From Apophysomyces variabilis (lineage: Eukaryota; Mucoromycota; Mucoromycetes; Mucorales; Mucoraceae): a DNA stretch of 64,000 nt. Below the pieces are notes generated by a model, which was not told the origin of the DNA, did not search any database, and was given only the letters and a program-made list of their open reading frames with translations. Where the stretch lies: positions 496,001 to 560,000 of the forward strand of contig MZZL01000380.1 in the NCBI GenBank assembly GCA_002749535.1, given 5' to 3'. The stretch's first letter is position 1. Each line of letters opens with the position of its first letter. Shown here one piece after another: positions 49,123 through 62,322 of this stretch. The position numbers were made by a program, and so were the translations under genes.

Positions 49123-51882
49123 TTACTCAATACAACTACCCTTATCCAATTTCTCCATCCATTCATCTGGTATGACCGGCACAACCTGTCGTTCTTTGTT
49201 CTCATTTTTGGATCTATCTGGTGACCATCCATGTACAGAAACCATATGTACTGTACTAGGAATCGAAAATGGAAGCATGAATTTAGTATCCTTTGTCTCC
49301 TGGATATCTTTGTCTTCCTCGTCATTATCGTCCTCCTCGTTTTCCTCTTCTTGGACCGTAGCCTCATCGTCGTGTGTGATAGGTGGGAAAGTAAATGGTT
49401 CGGAGTTCTCCTTTGGCGATGGGAAAGGAGGTGCTTCCGTTGTGGTAGGTGTGGAGGGAACAGTCGGTGGCATGGACGCTGATGACATGATGCCAACGCT
49501 TGACATAAGCGATCCAACAAAGCTGGACATACTGTCTCGGCGGGAGGATCTTCGTTGCAGTGACATGCTACGTGATAATGGTGCTGATTTGCGAGATACA
49601 TCCACTGATCGTCGAGATTGTCGTGCTTGCTTATAGCGAACTGTGTCTTCAGCAGTCTGCATAGCATATTTCTCGATTTCTTCTGGAAGTCGAGACTCAT
49701 TCACTTCGTAACGGTAATTCATCACGCAGCGTTTGATCTGCAGCGCATTGAGCGAATCAAAATTCTTCACTGTTGTGATAAAGTACGCAAGGTCATTAAG
49801 CTGTGTGAGGCATTGCAGAAGCTGCAGGAGTTGCGTGGTGGGATCCAAATAGCTAGTGAGGCTGGATGGGAGATTGTTCTGACTCACCCAGTCTTCTATC
49901 TGTGACAAATTCATACGGACTTGCATCGCCTTGGAGCGACAGAGTAATTTCTTGTTTGTCAGGATACGGTTGAATAGCTCGCAAGAGATGTAGTGAATAA
50001 ACTGTGCAAGGGCCTGAATAATAATGGTAGGGTGAACGTCGTAAGATTGTAACACGAATAAAGTCGAAGATAGCAAGCTGGTGATTGACTGAGGGGAAAT
50101 AACACTGACTGAGTTTTCCGTATTGGCAGGCGCGCTTGCGTGGCGCTTCATCTGCATCGCAAGAGCGCCATCAGGCGGAACGATAACGGAACGGCGACTG
50201 CTGCGCCTGAAGAAACGTTGCCAGTCATCGGCGAAATTAACGTCTTCCATTCCTGGAATTTGTTCGTAATCCACCATGGCGGGTCCCAATATTTTTGAAA
50301 GCCGTTTCTCAGTGTCATAGATAATCATGGTGTAAGTTTCAGATACTAGTTCTGACAAGCGCAACTGGTATTCTGCTGTAGCAATCACAAGGCAAGAATC
50401 CTTCTTTAGGTAATAAAGAAGCTGGGTAAAGTTTGTGATCCAGAAAGCTAATACGTGAATGTTACGCGCATTGGCCTACGTAGCATTTAACGTTAAAGTT
50501 AAATCGATCGTAGAGAAAAGGGAACCAACCTTGATAACTTTGCTCATACGAGTGAGTGCGCCTTCCAGCACTTCATGAAGTAGTTCAACGCTGGAAAAGT
50601 AATGGGCAAAACGTGCGCTTAAAAAGACCACGTTTGCTGGGACGCAGATTTCTTGTTCAGATTTCACCGGCAGCTGTAATTTGGTGATTACTGTGTCCAG
50701 GATGTATTCCAAGTCATCTGCACCAAAAACAAACATCTGGTCTGGTTGACATTTATCCCACTGGAACTCATGGGTTTCCTCAAAATCGTCATTGTCCTCC
50801 TCACTGTCGACGTCTTGCTCCTCCTCCTCGTCGGAGTCATCACCGTCGGCAAGTGCATTGGCGGCCTCCAATAGTTTTCGACGACGTTCAGCTTCCTCGG
50901 CCATGAATTGGTCAAATCCTTCCACAGTAGATTGATAGTAAAAGTCATTATCCCCAGCATTGGAGGAGGTGGATGAAAGGCTACCCTGAGTTCGACCTAG
51001 AATACTGGAGGTTGAAGAAATACTGTCACGTGGATTGGTTGCAAGGATATCGACGATCTTTTGATTATCTGTGTTCACAAAATCAAACACAGTTCGACCC
51101 TTAGCCGATTTGGTCTGCGATGAAGCGCCGTGTTCAAGCAGGATTTTCACCAGGCCTTCATGGTTATTATTGGTGGCCCACATTAACGCAGACCAGCCAA
51201 CTAAGGAAAATGAATAAGTGCGCTGTTGTTACTCTCCTTCCCCCTTATTAATAAACCAATAATTCTTGTCACACTTACATGAATCCTGAATATCTATCTT
51301 GGCACCGCCCGCCAATAATGCTTGGGCTATATCAGTTTTACCAAAGCAAGCAGCGTAGATCAACGGCGTGGTGCCATCGTCGTCCCGAGCATTAATATCA
51401 ATGTATGGCCTTAGTTTCTCATCCTGCAAAAGTCGTGTGACCTTATCTACATCACCGCTGGAAGCTGCACGAGTGAAGATTTTTGTCAGCTTGATTTTCT
51501 TGGTAGCTTCATCCATCCCGTCGAGTTGTGGCGAGTTCTCGTCCTCCAAATCGTCGTCTACTGGTGGTTCATAATCTTGCGAGTCTGTCTTATCAGACGA
51601 TGATGTCGATGGAACTGGATCTATTTTGTTGCCTAGCATTGCTGAGAGTTGTCTGTAACTTTCGGCCATGCGTTGCGACATCTCATCATAAGACATATTC
51701 TCATATTGCTTTCGTACTGCCTCGCTGTCCTGTTCGTATTCCTCCTCATGTTCTCTAATCATAGTCAAGACGCCGGTAGCCTCAGAGGGTGCTGTAAGTT
51801 GTTTTGCTTTGCAATAAGTAGACGTATCGAGGATCTGGTCTGGTTCGCCAGGCGGGGTTAACACGGTAGTGCCCGTCATCAT
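49123..51882 (-). CDS. ankyrin-repeat and DIL (dilute) domain protein
   Basis: DIL domains are best known in class V myosin tails and afadin, where they bind cargo or small GTPase partners; fungi also have stand-alone ankyrin-DIL proteins. Exons 51279-51882, 50530-51200, 49123-50475 give 875 residues. Ankyrin repeats lie at about 140-260 (GTTPLIYAACFGKTDIAQAL, then GWSALMWATNNNHEGLVKIL and GRTVFDFVNTDNQ). A Ser-rich and acidic linker (DSDEEEEQDVDSEEDNDDFE) follows. The DIL region is about 440-700, including FWITNFTQLLYYLKKDSC, HYISCELFNRILTNKK and CRSKAMQVRMNLSQIEDWV. The tail is Ser-rich then acidic. The ATG at 51882 follows a CTAG, so a 5' non-coding or short coding exon could precede it. 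No motor domain is present. Confidence 0.92.
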
Positions 51883-54800
51883 CTAGAGCGTTGCAAAAAG
51901 TTCAGGACAGAATTAGGTTCAAAAGGAAAGTGACAAGTTTTCGTTGTATTTGGTGTGTCTTCTCTATTGTCGTTGCTGTGCAGAAAGAAGCGAAAAGACG
52001 AGCACAAGCAAAGGAAGAAAAAAAGCTTATTTACGAAGAGGAGAACGGGGTGAAGGGGTCGGTCGTGCAAAAATTTCATTGACCGTAGCACGAAGCGGAG
52101 GGTCTTTGGTCCCACATAGCAACACTTTAGCAACAAAAAGTTCTGAGAGCCATGGCTATCTTCACGTGTTGATAAAGGAGGGACGGCCGGGGTCCCTTCC
52201 AGCGAAGGGGGAGCATCTTGCTTTTTAGCTATTGATGAAGACGCTAAAGAGCGCGGCTTCCTGAAATGGTATCCACCCATTGGGCAGTTTCCTTGTCTCG
52301 TGTTATTCCGCTCCGACCTTTCTTTTTCTTTTATTGCTGGTTGGACAACGGACCTGAGTGAATGCGATCAAAAATGACCAAATCTGGAAAGCGGTGCTTA
52401 TGCATCTGAGGAAGTCATTGTTATCGATTGCCTCCGTCGTTCTGGCACTCTAAGAGATGAGCAAATGATATCAACGGAACGGCGAAGTGAAAGTCTAGAC
52501 TAAGAATTCAAAATTCTCAACAGATAAATAACTTCTGGAGCGGAGGAAACGATTACGAATCCCTAAACTTCCACAAGTGGTTTCTTTTTGTTTCTTTTGT
52601 TTGGGAAGATGCATCTCTTATGGACTATATAGATAAAAAGCTCCGCCAAGTGTTATGCATCAAAGAATAGATGCATTTCTATTATCAACCATAACATCTC
52701 TTGAAGTCAAAAACAATGGCATGAGAATCTTTCGTCGCAGTGTTTAATACAAACATAGACGCAGCAGCAATGTCGGATGTTCTACCATACAGGCGTAAAC
52801 TTGTAAAACAAAGCCTTCAACATACAATAAATAAACAATGCATTTCCGCAAAGATACCATCTATCTAAGTATGCATTCTCTGCATCTAGAACATCAAAAT
52901 GAAAAAGGAAAAAGCAAACGAAAGGTAAATACGGTTTGTGCAATGACAAAAAGGCTTCTAGCAGAGTTATTGAATACTTTAGTACAAATGTGAGTGTTTG
53001 TAAACAGTATGTGAATCCGAACTTTAAGATTACGAAACAGTTTTATCCTAGAGATTAGTCGTATCTTTTTTTTTTTTTTCGCATCTAACAAAAAGCCAAC
53101 TGTACGGGTTTGGAAGTCCGTAACTCTAATTGGAAAGAACAAGAAACGGGTTGTATAATCAATATATTATATAGATACAGTGCACTGCATCAAGTCGTTT
53201 CCCATAATGCATGATTATACAAAAGTCTACAAAACTAACTGAAATCTGTCATAAAATTGACGGCGACAAGAAAAGATAAACGATGGGATCGCCAGGACGT
53301 GCTGCAATAGTTGACCCCCTTACCTCGTTTGCAGCTGCTTGGATAAATGACAAACTGACGAATGATGTAATGCAACCCCTCGTCGTCCCCTTAAAAAAGC
53401 TGCTGCTATGCTAGTATCACATTATCGTGTATGGCGCTGATTTTGTATAGTATCCTTTTTCCTTTTTTTTTTCGAGGAGGGGAAGGAGAAAGGAGGACTA
53501 AGTGTATCTGGAGACTATCCCATCAATCACGAAAAGTTGTTTCAATTCATTGTTTTCACATTTATGCAAGTTTGTCTTATTGACTGTGCTTTTCCATGGT
53601 TCCTTACTACACCAACTAGGTAAAGATAAACATGCTATGCAAGAGTATTCAGTAGACTATGTAGGTTGCTGCGACAAATCGGGTTCGATATATAGGGACT
53701 TACTTAGCGTCAACTCCAGGTAATCAGAATATGTAGATCTGCAAATGCAACATTATTTTTCTCTGTCAATGTATTCCTCCTGTGATTTTCTTTTCTGCAT
53801 CGTTCCCAATTGTCCCCGCTAACAGGTAGAATATGGAATCTAGAGTCGTTTGCTTCCTTCTTTTAGATGTAGTATTGAAGTGCAATTTCGGCGTTTGACT
53901 TCACCGATGGTTATCGTGATTATGTCCGATCGACAAAGCCCAAAATGAATAAATAGTGTTAAATGATCAATTTTTTGCTCCCTATGTATCCATTGTCAGT
54001 ACTTCTGGCGGTTGGTAAACGATGACTAGGAGTTAGTGAAACCGAACAATTCCGATTCGCTGGAATCCAAATCAGATTGTATGCACGCCTTTATTGCACC
54101 TTGGCGTCGTCTTCATCTCTTAGCTAATAGCAACTACTCAATCACAAAATGATAATCTACGATTGGTCCTTACCTAGTTTCCATTCATTATTATAACATG
54201 ATTTCGGACTGATACCTGCACACATTAAGGAAATAAAGATGAAGCGAGATAAGATTCCTTATGAAACGGGATAACGGGGAAAAAGGTCGGAGGCGGGGTC
54301 AAAAAGAACGGAGACAACTATGGGGATGCCATGCCGAACATGGTCGTCCGATCCTTGTTATGCTTGCTACACTAGAACTTTATCGGAGCACATAGCTTCC
54401 TTGTAAAAGCTTAAATTTTGGCAGCTTGATTACATGGAAAACGGAGCCTTTATTGATAGTTGTCAGCTATTACCGGGGAGTACTTATTAACAGGATAGAA
54501 AAGGGTATGTAACCATAGCACATGGGCTACCTTGTAAGGATCAAGAGTGGGCTCTTACGCACCCGTTTATTAGTTTAGTTATGCGTAAAATTAATAAAGC
54601 CTAGAATATCAATATCAAGATTGACAATACTACTTTTAGAATGAGAGATTATCACTTGTTCGTGGGCGATCATGTTGCACGTTCCTGAGCATTGATCCAT
54701 TGGTTCAAGATCCATACGAGGTGTGCAGAATAGGAGGTATCAGTATCTGGTGGACATACAATTCTATCTCGTTACCGCGTTTTTGTTGTGGACGCTTTGC

Positions 54801-55330
54801 TCGAAGCGGTCATTTTGGCATTAGTTCTCCCACAAAAGGAGTTGATCTCCTTAATACCATACTATTGACTTTCTTTGCTTCTGCTTGCCAACCATAGTAC
54901 TAGACACATTAATATTCTATTGACTTGCCGGTTTGTTAGATTTTCCACATCCTTCTTTTCCCGGGGTATCAGTTAGTAAATAGTTTTAACTTGACATAAA
55001 GCGTCCGTGTACCATTGCCTCAATTCATTTTGCTAAATAGCCCAAAGGTCTGCAATACCGCGCGATCGAACGTTCGAGACCAATATTATCGATAATGGGC
55101 ATTATTCAATATTTAATGAATAGGATAAACTAAGACAGTTGCCAAGTTCATTCATTTCTATTGTGATTGTTCCCGTCGTGCAAAAAAATGACGTTAAAGC
55201 CCTACATATCTACACTCACCAGATTTTGGATCACGTTTTTGCAAGACAGCTGAGTTTGGAGTTTGTACCTCAACCGGAGTTTCACAAAGTGGAGTCGCTG
55301 ACAGTTGTCTTCTCTGCTTTGTTTTTCTTA
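51883..55330. other. 3.4-kb divergent spacer
   Basis: Between the ankyrin-DIL (-) and ankyrin-dysferlin-FYVE (+) genes. A 134-codon frame at 51879-52280 (-) starting MGGYHFRKPR could be a 5' exon of the DIL gene but lacks a clear donor. The rest (52.3-55.1 kb) is AT-rich with no supported gene, tRNA or repeat. Confidence 0.4.
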
Positions 55331-57657
55331 ATGATGGCGACCACCGCAACCGCCATTGAATTTTGCACACCACCTATACCCGGAGAAACGCATAAATACT
55401 ATGGCTATACCCACAATAACTTCATTAAACTACCTCAAGCAATTCCATCACCTCCATCTAAAGTCGCTATTGCCCAGACCAAAAACAAGGGGCAACAAAA
55501 GAAGCAGCAACAGCAAAATACCCTTCATTCAGTCGCTTCGGCAGGCGATTTGATCTTACTTAAACAGATCTTAATATTATTACCGGATCCATTGAAAGCC
55601 GTAAACGACCCACACCCGTCCACCGGTCTGACACCAATGCACTTTGCTGCCTCTCGTGGACACGTCGATATCGTACGTTGTCTCGTAGAAGAATACGACG
55701 TCTCCGTAGATGCACGAGACAAGGAGGGAGAGGTAGGAACAATTGACCTCTTGTTTATGTTGCTTTATTTTGCTAAAAGTGTTCGCTAGACCGCCCTCCT
55801 CAAAGCAGCCTATGCAGGGCATTATCATACAGTGCAGTATTTGCTTTCTAAAAATGCAAATGTTCACCACAAAGACAAAGACGGCTGGACAGCGCTACAC
55901 AATGCCTGTTCGAGGTCTTGCCTACCTATTGTTCGGCTACTGATCGAACATGGTGCCCGCGTTGATGCGCGCAGCAAGATGGGTCATACACCATTAAGTG
56001 AGTTCCCTTTTTGTCTGATGAAAGGATAATGTATCAGATCTTAGTATCTGTTTACTGACATTGAATATATTTTAGTTAATGCCGCATCTAAAGGACATAT
56101 ATCGATCGTTGAGTACTTATTAGAGGAGGCACACGCGAATCCTTTGATCAAAAATAACTTTCGAGAAGCAGCGTACGATGTTAGCGCTGCCGCAGGAAAA
56201 TCTTACATTTGCGAAATGCTCGAAAAAGCAGGCAGAAAGTGGTGGAACATGCGGCATTTGGAAGGTAATCCACCATGAACCCGATCCATGGGATGTAGTG
56301 CAATCGATAACAGATACTTTAGGGAGTGAGCCTTCCTCCACCTTCCGGGGCAGCACATATGATTTGCTGGAATTCCATGTTACAGTGATGGTTGTCCTTC
56401 ACGAGAATCAACGATCTACTTCTATTCTCGGACTTTCAAGACCGCATTTTGGCGCAAACGTTTTGACCAAAAACGACGTACGAGGCCCCTGGTCTCTCTA
56501 TCCTTCAGGTGTTCGTTCTTCCAAAGATCAAGTAGAGTTACCCGCTGATCCCTCAGGTCGTGGAGGGTCCAATTGGTTCTGGTTGACGGACTGGCAAATC
56601 GACTACAGTGATCCTCGGATTGATCCAACATCAGGCTGGCAATATGCACGCTCATTTGAAGAAAAAGACGATGCATGGACACCAGTTGCGCCTACGGGTG
56701 GTTATGGCTGGGTAAGACGGCGCCGATGGGTGAGAGTGATGAAGCGTCGTATGGACCTTGCAAGGGGCAATCACAGAGGGGCAGAGGGAGAGGCTGAGGA
56801 TCCGGAAACGCAAAATGACTATCTTTGTCAAGCAGAGGAAATGGTCCAGAATATCAAGCAGGAGGATGAAGGCATGACACCAACCATTCAAAACCTTACC
56901 AAGGAGCTTCGAGCTTACGAGGAAGCTACGCAAGTACTGCTTGCTGGCATTAAAGGTCTCATATATATCGTACGCATTGATAGATATTAACTGCATCAAT
57001 TTTTTTTCAGTTGATTATAACCAGTTCCGGAAGCATCAGGCATCTACCCTGGTCACAGCACACTACGCTCATATTGACAAACTCAACTCCCAGATCGCAG
57101 CACTGGCACCGAAGCTAACCACTCCGGTTACAACAGCGCCAGTGCAACATAATTCAGAACTTGTCCGTGAGTTAGGATTCGTACGCTCACCCCAAGGCCC
57201 TCCCACGCCAATCTCTGAACCTACAGCAGCTGAATTTGATGCCAATCCTTGGTCTCGTGACGCCGTCCCAGAGTCAGATTGGAACACAGTGCAAAACGAA
57301 ACTTCAAGTGTCAACCACGTTGATCTGGTTGGTCATGGTGATCAGGCCAGCCGTCAGTCATCTGTTGCCGTGAAGGATACCAGCCCGCAAGGCCCCAGAG
57401 CGTTTGCGTGGGAATCGGACATGGATGCCAAGGAGTGTCGCCGCTGCAGCCGCAAGTTCGGTTTGATTATTAGACGTCACCATTGCCGACGCTGTGGTTT
57501 GATCGTATGCGATCGATGTTCAGGATCCAGGACATACTTGGCTCCTGATCAGATACTACAAGACCCCAGGGCTCCATCCGAATCCATATCAGCACTTGCT
57601 TCCCAACATCAGCGAGTTTGTGATAAATGTTACGCTGATTTGGGTATGAGCGGTTAG
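55331..57657 (+). CDS. ankyrin-dysferlin-FYVE protein
   Basis: Probable endosomal membrane adaptor. Exons 55331-55732, 55790-55997, 56076-56264, 56314-56955, 57011-57657 join in phase to 695 residues. Ankyrin repeats cover about 65-260 (GLTPMHFAASRGHVDIVRCL, then TALLKAAYAGHYHTVQYLL, DGWTALHNACSRSCLPIVRL and AASKGHISIVEYLLEEA). A dysferlin-type (DysF/TECPR) region follows at about 275-430, seen as FHVTVMVVLHENQRSTSILG, then GWQYARSFEEKDDAWTPV and WVRRRRWVRVMKRR. A short coiled coil precedes the C-terminal FYVE finger (about 620-695): WESDMDAKECRRCSRKF, RRHHCRRCGLIVCDRCS, HQRVCDKCYADL. The WxxD, RRHHCRRCG and RVC signatures imply PI3P binding. ATG choice at 55331 is the first in frame; no signal peptide. 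The intron at 56265-56313 restores frame. Confidence 0.9.
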
Positions 57658-58018
57658 AACAACCGTTAATTTATGATTCCCCCCTTTACATTATTTGCTA
57701 TGTACACTTATTCCTTTCGTACTTTTTTATAAATACGTGGGACCTTTTAATTGCATTTTCGAAACCGAGGTAAATCTGACCCATACCCAAATTAATATGT
57801 GCAAACCAAGGATATAGTGCGATCATCTGAATATACAGCATAGATGCATAATACATCATGTTTCCTGCTATTGCTTGTATCTATGTAGGTCGCGGTGATT
57901 TCCTATGAAAGAACAAAATAAATTGTAATAGTTTGTGTTAAAGGCTCAGTACAGATAACAGCCATAAGATAGATTAGGCAATCAGTTTTGATACATCCAA
58001 AACAAGAAGTAAACACAC

Positions 58019-58050
<32 letters not shown>

Positions 58051-58131
58051 TTCGACAAGCCAACTTGTTTAAACTGAAGCAATTTCTAAGCTATTATTCT
58101 CTTTATACTGACCTTTTCTTTGAAAAAGAAA
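57658..58131. other. spacer with ATT microsatellite
   Basis: 3' flank of the FYVE gene and promoter of the SKT5-like gene. Contains about eleven ATT units at 58019-58052 and a T/A-rich leader before the ATG. Confidence 0.5.
58019..58052. repeat. (ATT)n microsatellite
   Basis: Uninterrupted trinucleotide run of about eleven units, 80 bp upstream of the SKT5-like start codon. Confidence 0.9.
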
Positions 58132-60859
58132 ATGTCCACTAGCATAATTTATGCACAAATGCCTCGTCCGCAGCAATGGTCAACTCATGCGTCAACTGCA
58201 GCTATTGAGAATCTACCAGTCAGACGAATTGTCACAGTGCAAAATCTTACCTTAGAGGAACCCACCACAAGCGGTACGCTGGTTATCCAAGAGAGCGACG
58301 ACGAGGACTACGAAGAAGAAGAAGAAGAAGAAGAAGAAGAAGAAGAGCAAGAACAGCAAGAGCAACAGCAGCAGCAAGCGAAGGAAGGGGTGGGGTTTGC
58401 ACAGCTGAAAAAGCCGTTGCCAAAAATACCTAGTTTCAGTCAGCGTGCGCCAGTGCGGTCGCCTTTTGTTATGCAAGACTTACGGGAGGCGTTCTCTTGG
58501 GATCGTCGTTTGGAACCGATCGTGGAAGATCAGGATACAACAACCGAGTCGGATATTGAACTTTCCGATGCAGGTGCAGAAGAAGAAAAGCCGAATGCCA
58601 TAGAAGAGTTCGATCCTTCAAAGGACTCTGATCCATTACTTGGTCAACAACGTCCTCCATCCGTTGTCCGACACTATCGAAGCTCCGATGGGTGGCGATG
58701 GAGCACAACTTCTCAAACCGATCTTAGTCAGTCAGACGCTTCCCATGTCAGTCAAGAAGGAATCATTCTTCCAGCATCGACAGAAGATACCCGATCATCT
58801 TCGAGCATCCATACAGTTGCTACGGAAAAAAATGCCATGCCTACCAAACAGCAGCAACACGATCAGCAAGATAAGGGAGAATTTGCTAGTGCGGATAAAC
58901 TAACCCAGATCGTCACTATTGACCTTTCACCCAATGTCGACACTACCGATTCCAAAACGGAAATAGCTCGTGATCTTCAGCCTATAGGAGTTACGCCACC
59001 TGAGCTGCACGCAGATCAGGAGGCTCCGGGGAGCGCCATGTTATTACCGCTCGCTTTTAATGGTCTTCAACGGAAGGTTTCGAAGGAGTTTATCTCATAC
59101 CATGCGGAAAAACAGCCCAACAACAATAGCACTACGGGGGATGATAATAGTGGCTTTACTGCTCCCATCTCGTATGTATTGCAGCAGCAACAGAAGCAAC
59201 AGCAGCAACAAGCATCGCTTGGCGTGTTGAGACCTTCTACTTCTTTATGCAGCCGTAATAGTTCTATCTCCGGCCGGCCACGCTCCGACCCTACTTGTTC
59301 TCCTTCGGCTATTGCCAGAAGCTTAGTGGGCAATGTACCAGAAGACGTGGGTTGGAATTCCGTACGTTCTTCACGGCTGTGTCCATGTACGCGTTACGAT
59401 ACCCATGAAGCAGGATGCATCTTTGCCACAGGACCATCTTCTGTCGAAACCGGATTTATTCCGTTACAGCCTTCCCGATCTTCCCCGCTCAGTACTAGTG
59501 GTGATAGTGCGGGTTCAGGAGCAGCCATGTCTCGGCTCAGTATTGCCTCCTTCAGTTTGACACACGACAAAGATGCCATCAAGACGTATCGGCGTATGGC
59601 AGCCAAGACCCATGATCGTGAGGTCCAGATGACTTATGCTAACTATCTGCTCAAAGTAGCAGCAATGTATGAAGACAAAAATCATCCGCAAAACGCGACG
59701 CGATCGGTCACCCGACGACGCCTACTCGAAGAAGCGGAGTATTGGATTGATCGATTGGCGAAGGCCGGCAAGGCCGAGGCATTACTCATGAAAGGACGAT
59801 GGCTTCTTGAGGGTCCAGAAAGTGGGTGCGTGAGTGATAGTTACCAACGTGTGCAACCTACCAAAGCTGCTCGGTGTTTTCAAACGGCAGCCAAAGCGGG
59901 CTGTGTCGATGCCGAATATGAACTAGCGCGTTACTGGAAACAGCGTGAAGAGATCAGCAAGGCGATGGCTTACTACAAATCAGCCGCTTCCAAAGGCCAT
60001 ACGATGGCATGCTATGTAAATAAAAATCAATCCAAAAAAAAAGATACGTGAAGAAATAACCTAGAAAAACCGCCTATTCCATGTTTTTCATCTGCTTAGA
60101 AAATGGCCAAGATCTTGCTCCGTGGTCAATTGCATCAGAAAAAGAACGTTAAACAAGGCCTAGAGTACCTCAAGAAAGCTGCAGATAAAGAGGGCTTGGA
60201 AAGTGCTGAACCCGCATTTGTTCTAAGCTGTGTCTATGCTGATGATTTGGAGCAAGTCGGACTGACGAGCGATCCCATGTTTCCAAGTAGGAATGTACCG
60301 CTCGCTATGTATTATCTCAAAAAGGCCGAGCAGCTTGGTCTTTTGTCAGCATGGCACCAATTGGGATTGGTTTATCAAGATGGCCTGCTTGAATGCAAAC
60401 CCGATTTAACCGAGGCATTTCATTATTTTGCCAAGGCGGCCGAGAATGGCCACGAACCTGCGATGGTGTCCTTGTCCTACCTTTACGCCCAAGGAATAGA
60501 AGGTTACTTAAACCCTCATCCGGACATGGCTTTTAAATGGTGCCAAAGGGCAGCGGACCAAGGTCTAGCCCAAGCTGAATATATCTTGGGGTAAGTTTCT
60601 CTTCCTCTTGTTACTTTTCATAAAAGAAGCCAACGTGGATTCGGAAATCACTTATATTCACTGATCATTTAAAAGGACTTGCTATGAAACTGGCAATGGT
60701 GTACCAGCTGATTATGCACGCGCACTAGAGTATTTCGGCAAAGCAGCTTCTAAAGGATACTTACCAGCGCGAGAAAAACTTAATCTTCCTGGAACAAACA
60801 AGGCGCCCACCTTAGCAGCTCAGAGCCGTCTTGAACCTTCCAACTGCTCTATCATGTAA
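58132..60859 (+). CDS. SKT5/CHS4-like SEL1-repeat chitin synthase activator with CAAX end
   Basis: Activator and localiser of chitin synthase at the bud neck or septum in yeast (SKT5/CHS4); by homology a cell-wall regulator. Exons 58132-60015, 60100-60590, 60676-60859; 852 residues. The first ~460 residues are low complexity, with a Glu run near residue 60 and Gln-rich runs. The conserved part begins HDKDAIKTYRRMAAKTHDRE and LLEEAEYWIDRLAKAGKAEA, then a row of SEL1 repeats (AARCFQTAAKAGCVDAEYEL, AMAYYKSAASKGHTMACYK, GLEYLKKAADKEGLESA, AFHYFAKAAENGHEPAMVSL, AFKWCQRAADQGLAQAEYIL, ALEYFGKAASKGYLPARE). It ends SNCSIM, a farnesylation-type CAAX box as in yeast CHS4. The ATG at 58132 follows a T-rich leader. 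Confidence 0.92.
58312..58347 (+). repeat. (GAA)n coding microsatellite (poly-Glu)
   Basis: Twelve or so consecutive GAA codons in the disordered N-terminus of the SKT5-like gene, followed by CAG/CAA-rich Gln codons; prone to length change in multiples of three. Confidence 0.9.
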
Positions 60860-61430
60860 CATATTCCATATTTCTACAGACAAACTCTACGATCCTCCCA
60901 TTTCGCATCCAACTTTCAGTTTATTATTGCTTATGAAACAGAAGAACTGTCGATGTTCTGTATTTATATTTTTCCAACATGTACCTATAAACATTTATAC
61001 ATTAGTTAGCACCAAGAAAGAACCTTGTTTTTCTATAATGAGTTGCTGCTTGTTGAGAGATTTTAATGGATGGTATTGGCAAATTCTTTTTTCCCAACCC
61101 AATAAACGTTTTTGTTGTCTTCACTTCGTGGCCGACTCACTCATGATTCCCCTTGTACCGCAAATAGTCCACTCCATATAACCAGACGTTTAAACCTTTG
61201 ACCTGTGAACGTTGACATGGGATAACATTGTTACATGCGCCATCCCAAGTTGGAATAACAAAAGGAGCAGGAATTAGTCAAGCAAAAGGCAGAAAGGATA
61301 CTTGTAATAGACTAAGGGATGGCAAAATGGAAGAAAAGCAAATGGGGTCTGTGTGTATGTGAATGTGAGAGAAAATAAAGAGAAATAAAATCATAACTGA
61401 TATCGTAACAATAAAACAAAAAGCTATTGT
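60860..61430. other. spacer between convergent genes
   Basis: 3' flanks of the SKT5-like and Gln-rich genes; a 116-codon frame at 60831-61181 (+) is chance overlap of the SKT5-like terminus and flank. Confidence 0.4.
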
Positions 61431-62285
61431 TCATGCACCAGGCTTAGTCAACGCCAGTAAACGACGATCTGTGTATCCAGACTATCTCATCCATTCAGTA
61501 TACCTCCATTGCCAACGAGATATAATAATAACACTTACACTCAGTAAATCTTGCTCTCGTGGAACTCTCATCTGAAGCATACTTGAACTCTTCATAGTCT
61601 GCCGCAAGATCCTTTTCAAGGAATCGTCGCCTTTTTTTTTTCAGTCAGCGGGATAGGGATACGAACGATTAGATGGTGCATGACTTACGGTTCAAAAGGC
61701 ATTTCCATAATCCATCGAATCCTTTATATTGAAGCACCATGCCAGAGATAGAGTTGTCATTGAAAGAAACACGCAACCAAGTGATCAACGGTTCGATGGT
61801 GGCATCGGCTGTACAAAAGACTCGGTTATCAGCAACCCAGTTGTATGTAGATGTCTGGAATAAAAAAAATGCACTTACGAGCTAATTGGAAGTACAGCGT
61901 GCGATTGAACAACAAGTGATTGACCTCGATAATGATGCCAGGCGCAGGTGTAGGCTCCACGGTGTTTGGCGAGGTAGACTCGGTTACTGCTGCCGAGGTA
62001 TGGTTGACAGGTCTATGTAAAATACAGTTAGAGTATTCGTAGTTGTGGTGATTGTTACTATTGGCGTACAATTGCGCATCGTGGGCATTGGCGGATGTCT
62101 GTGTGTTTCCAGCAGCCGCAGCCACGGCGGCAGCAACGAAAGCTGCAGTATTTGGATCTTGTGTAAGGGATTCAGACTGACGAGGCAGAGAAGAAGGTGA
62201 CGATGTGTTCACTTGTGAATAAGCTGCTTGCGAAGGTGAACGTGATTCGGGCAGAGAATGGGAAGGTGGTTGCTGCTGCTGCTGC

Positions 62286-62322
<37 letters not shown>

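Noticed and set aside
49095..49700. 201-codon minus-strand frame rich in Arg/His
   Set aside because: Out-of-frame shadow of the ankyrin-DIL coding sequence.
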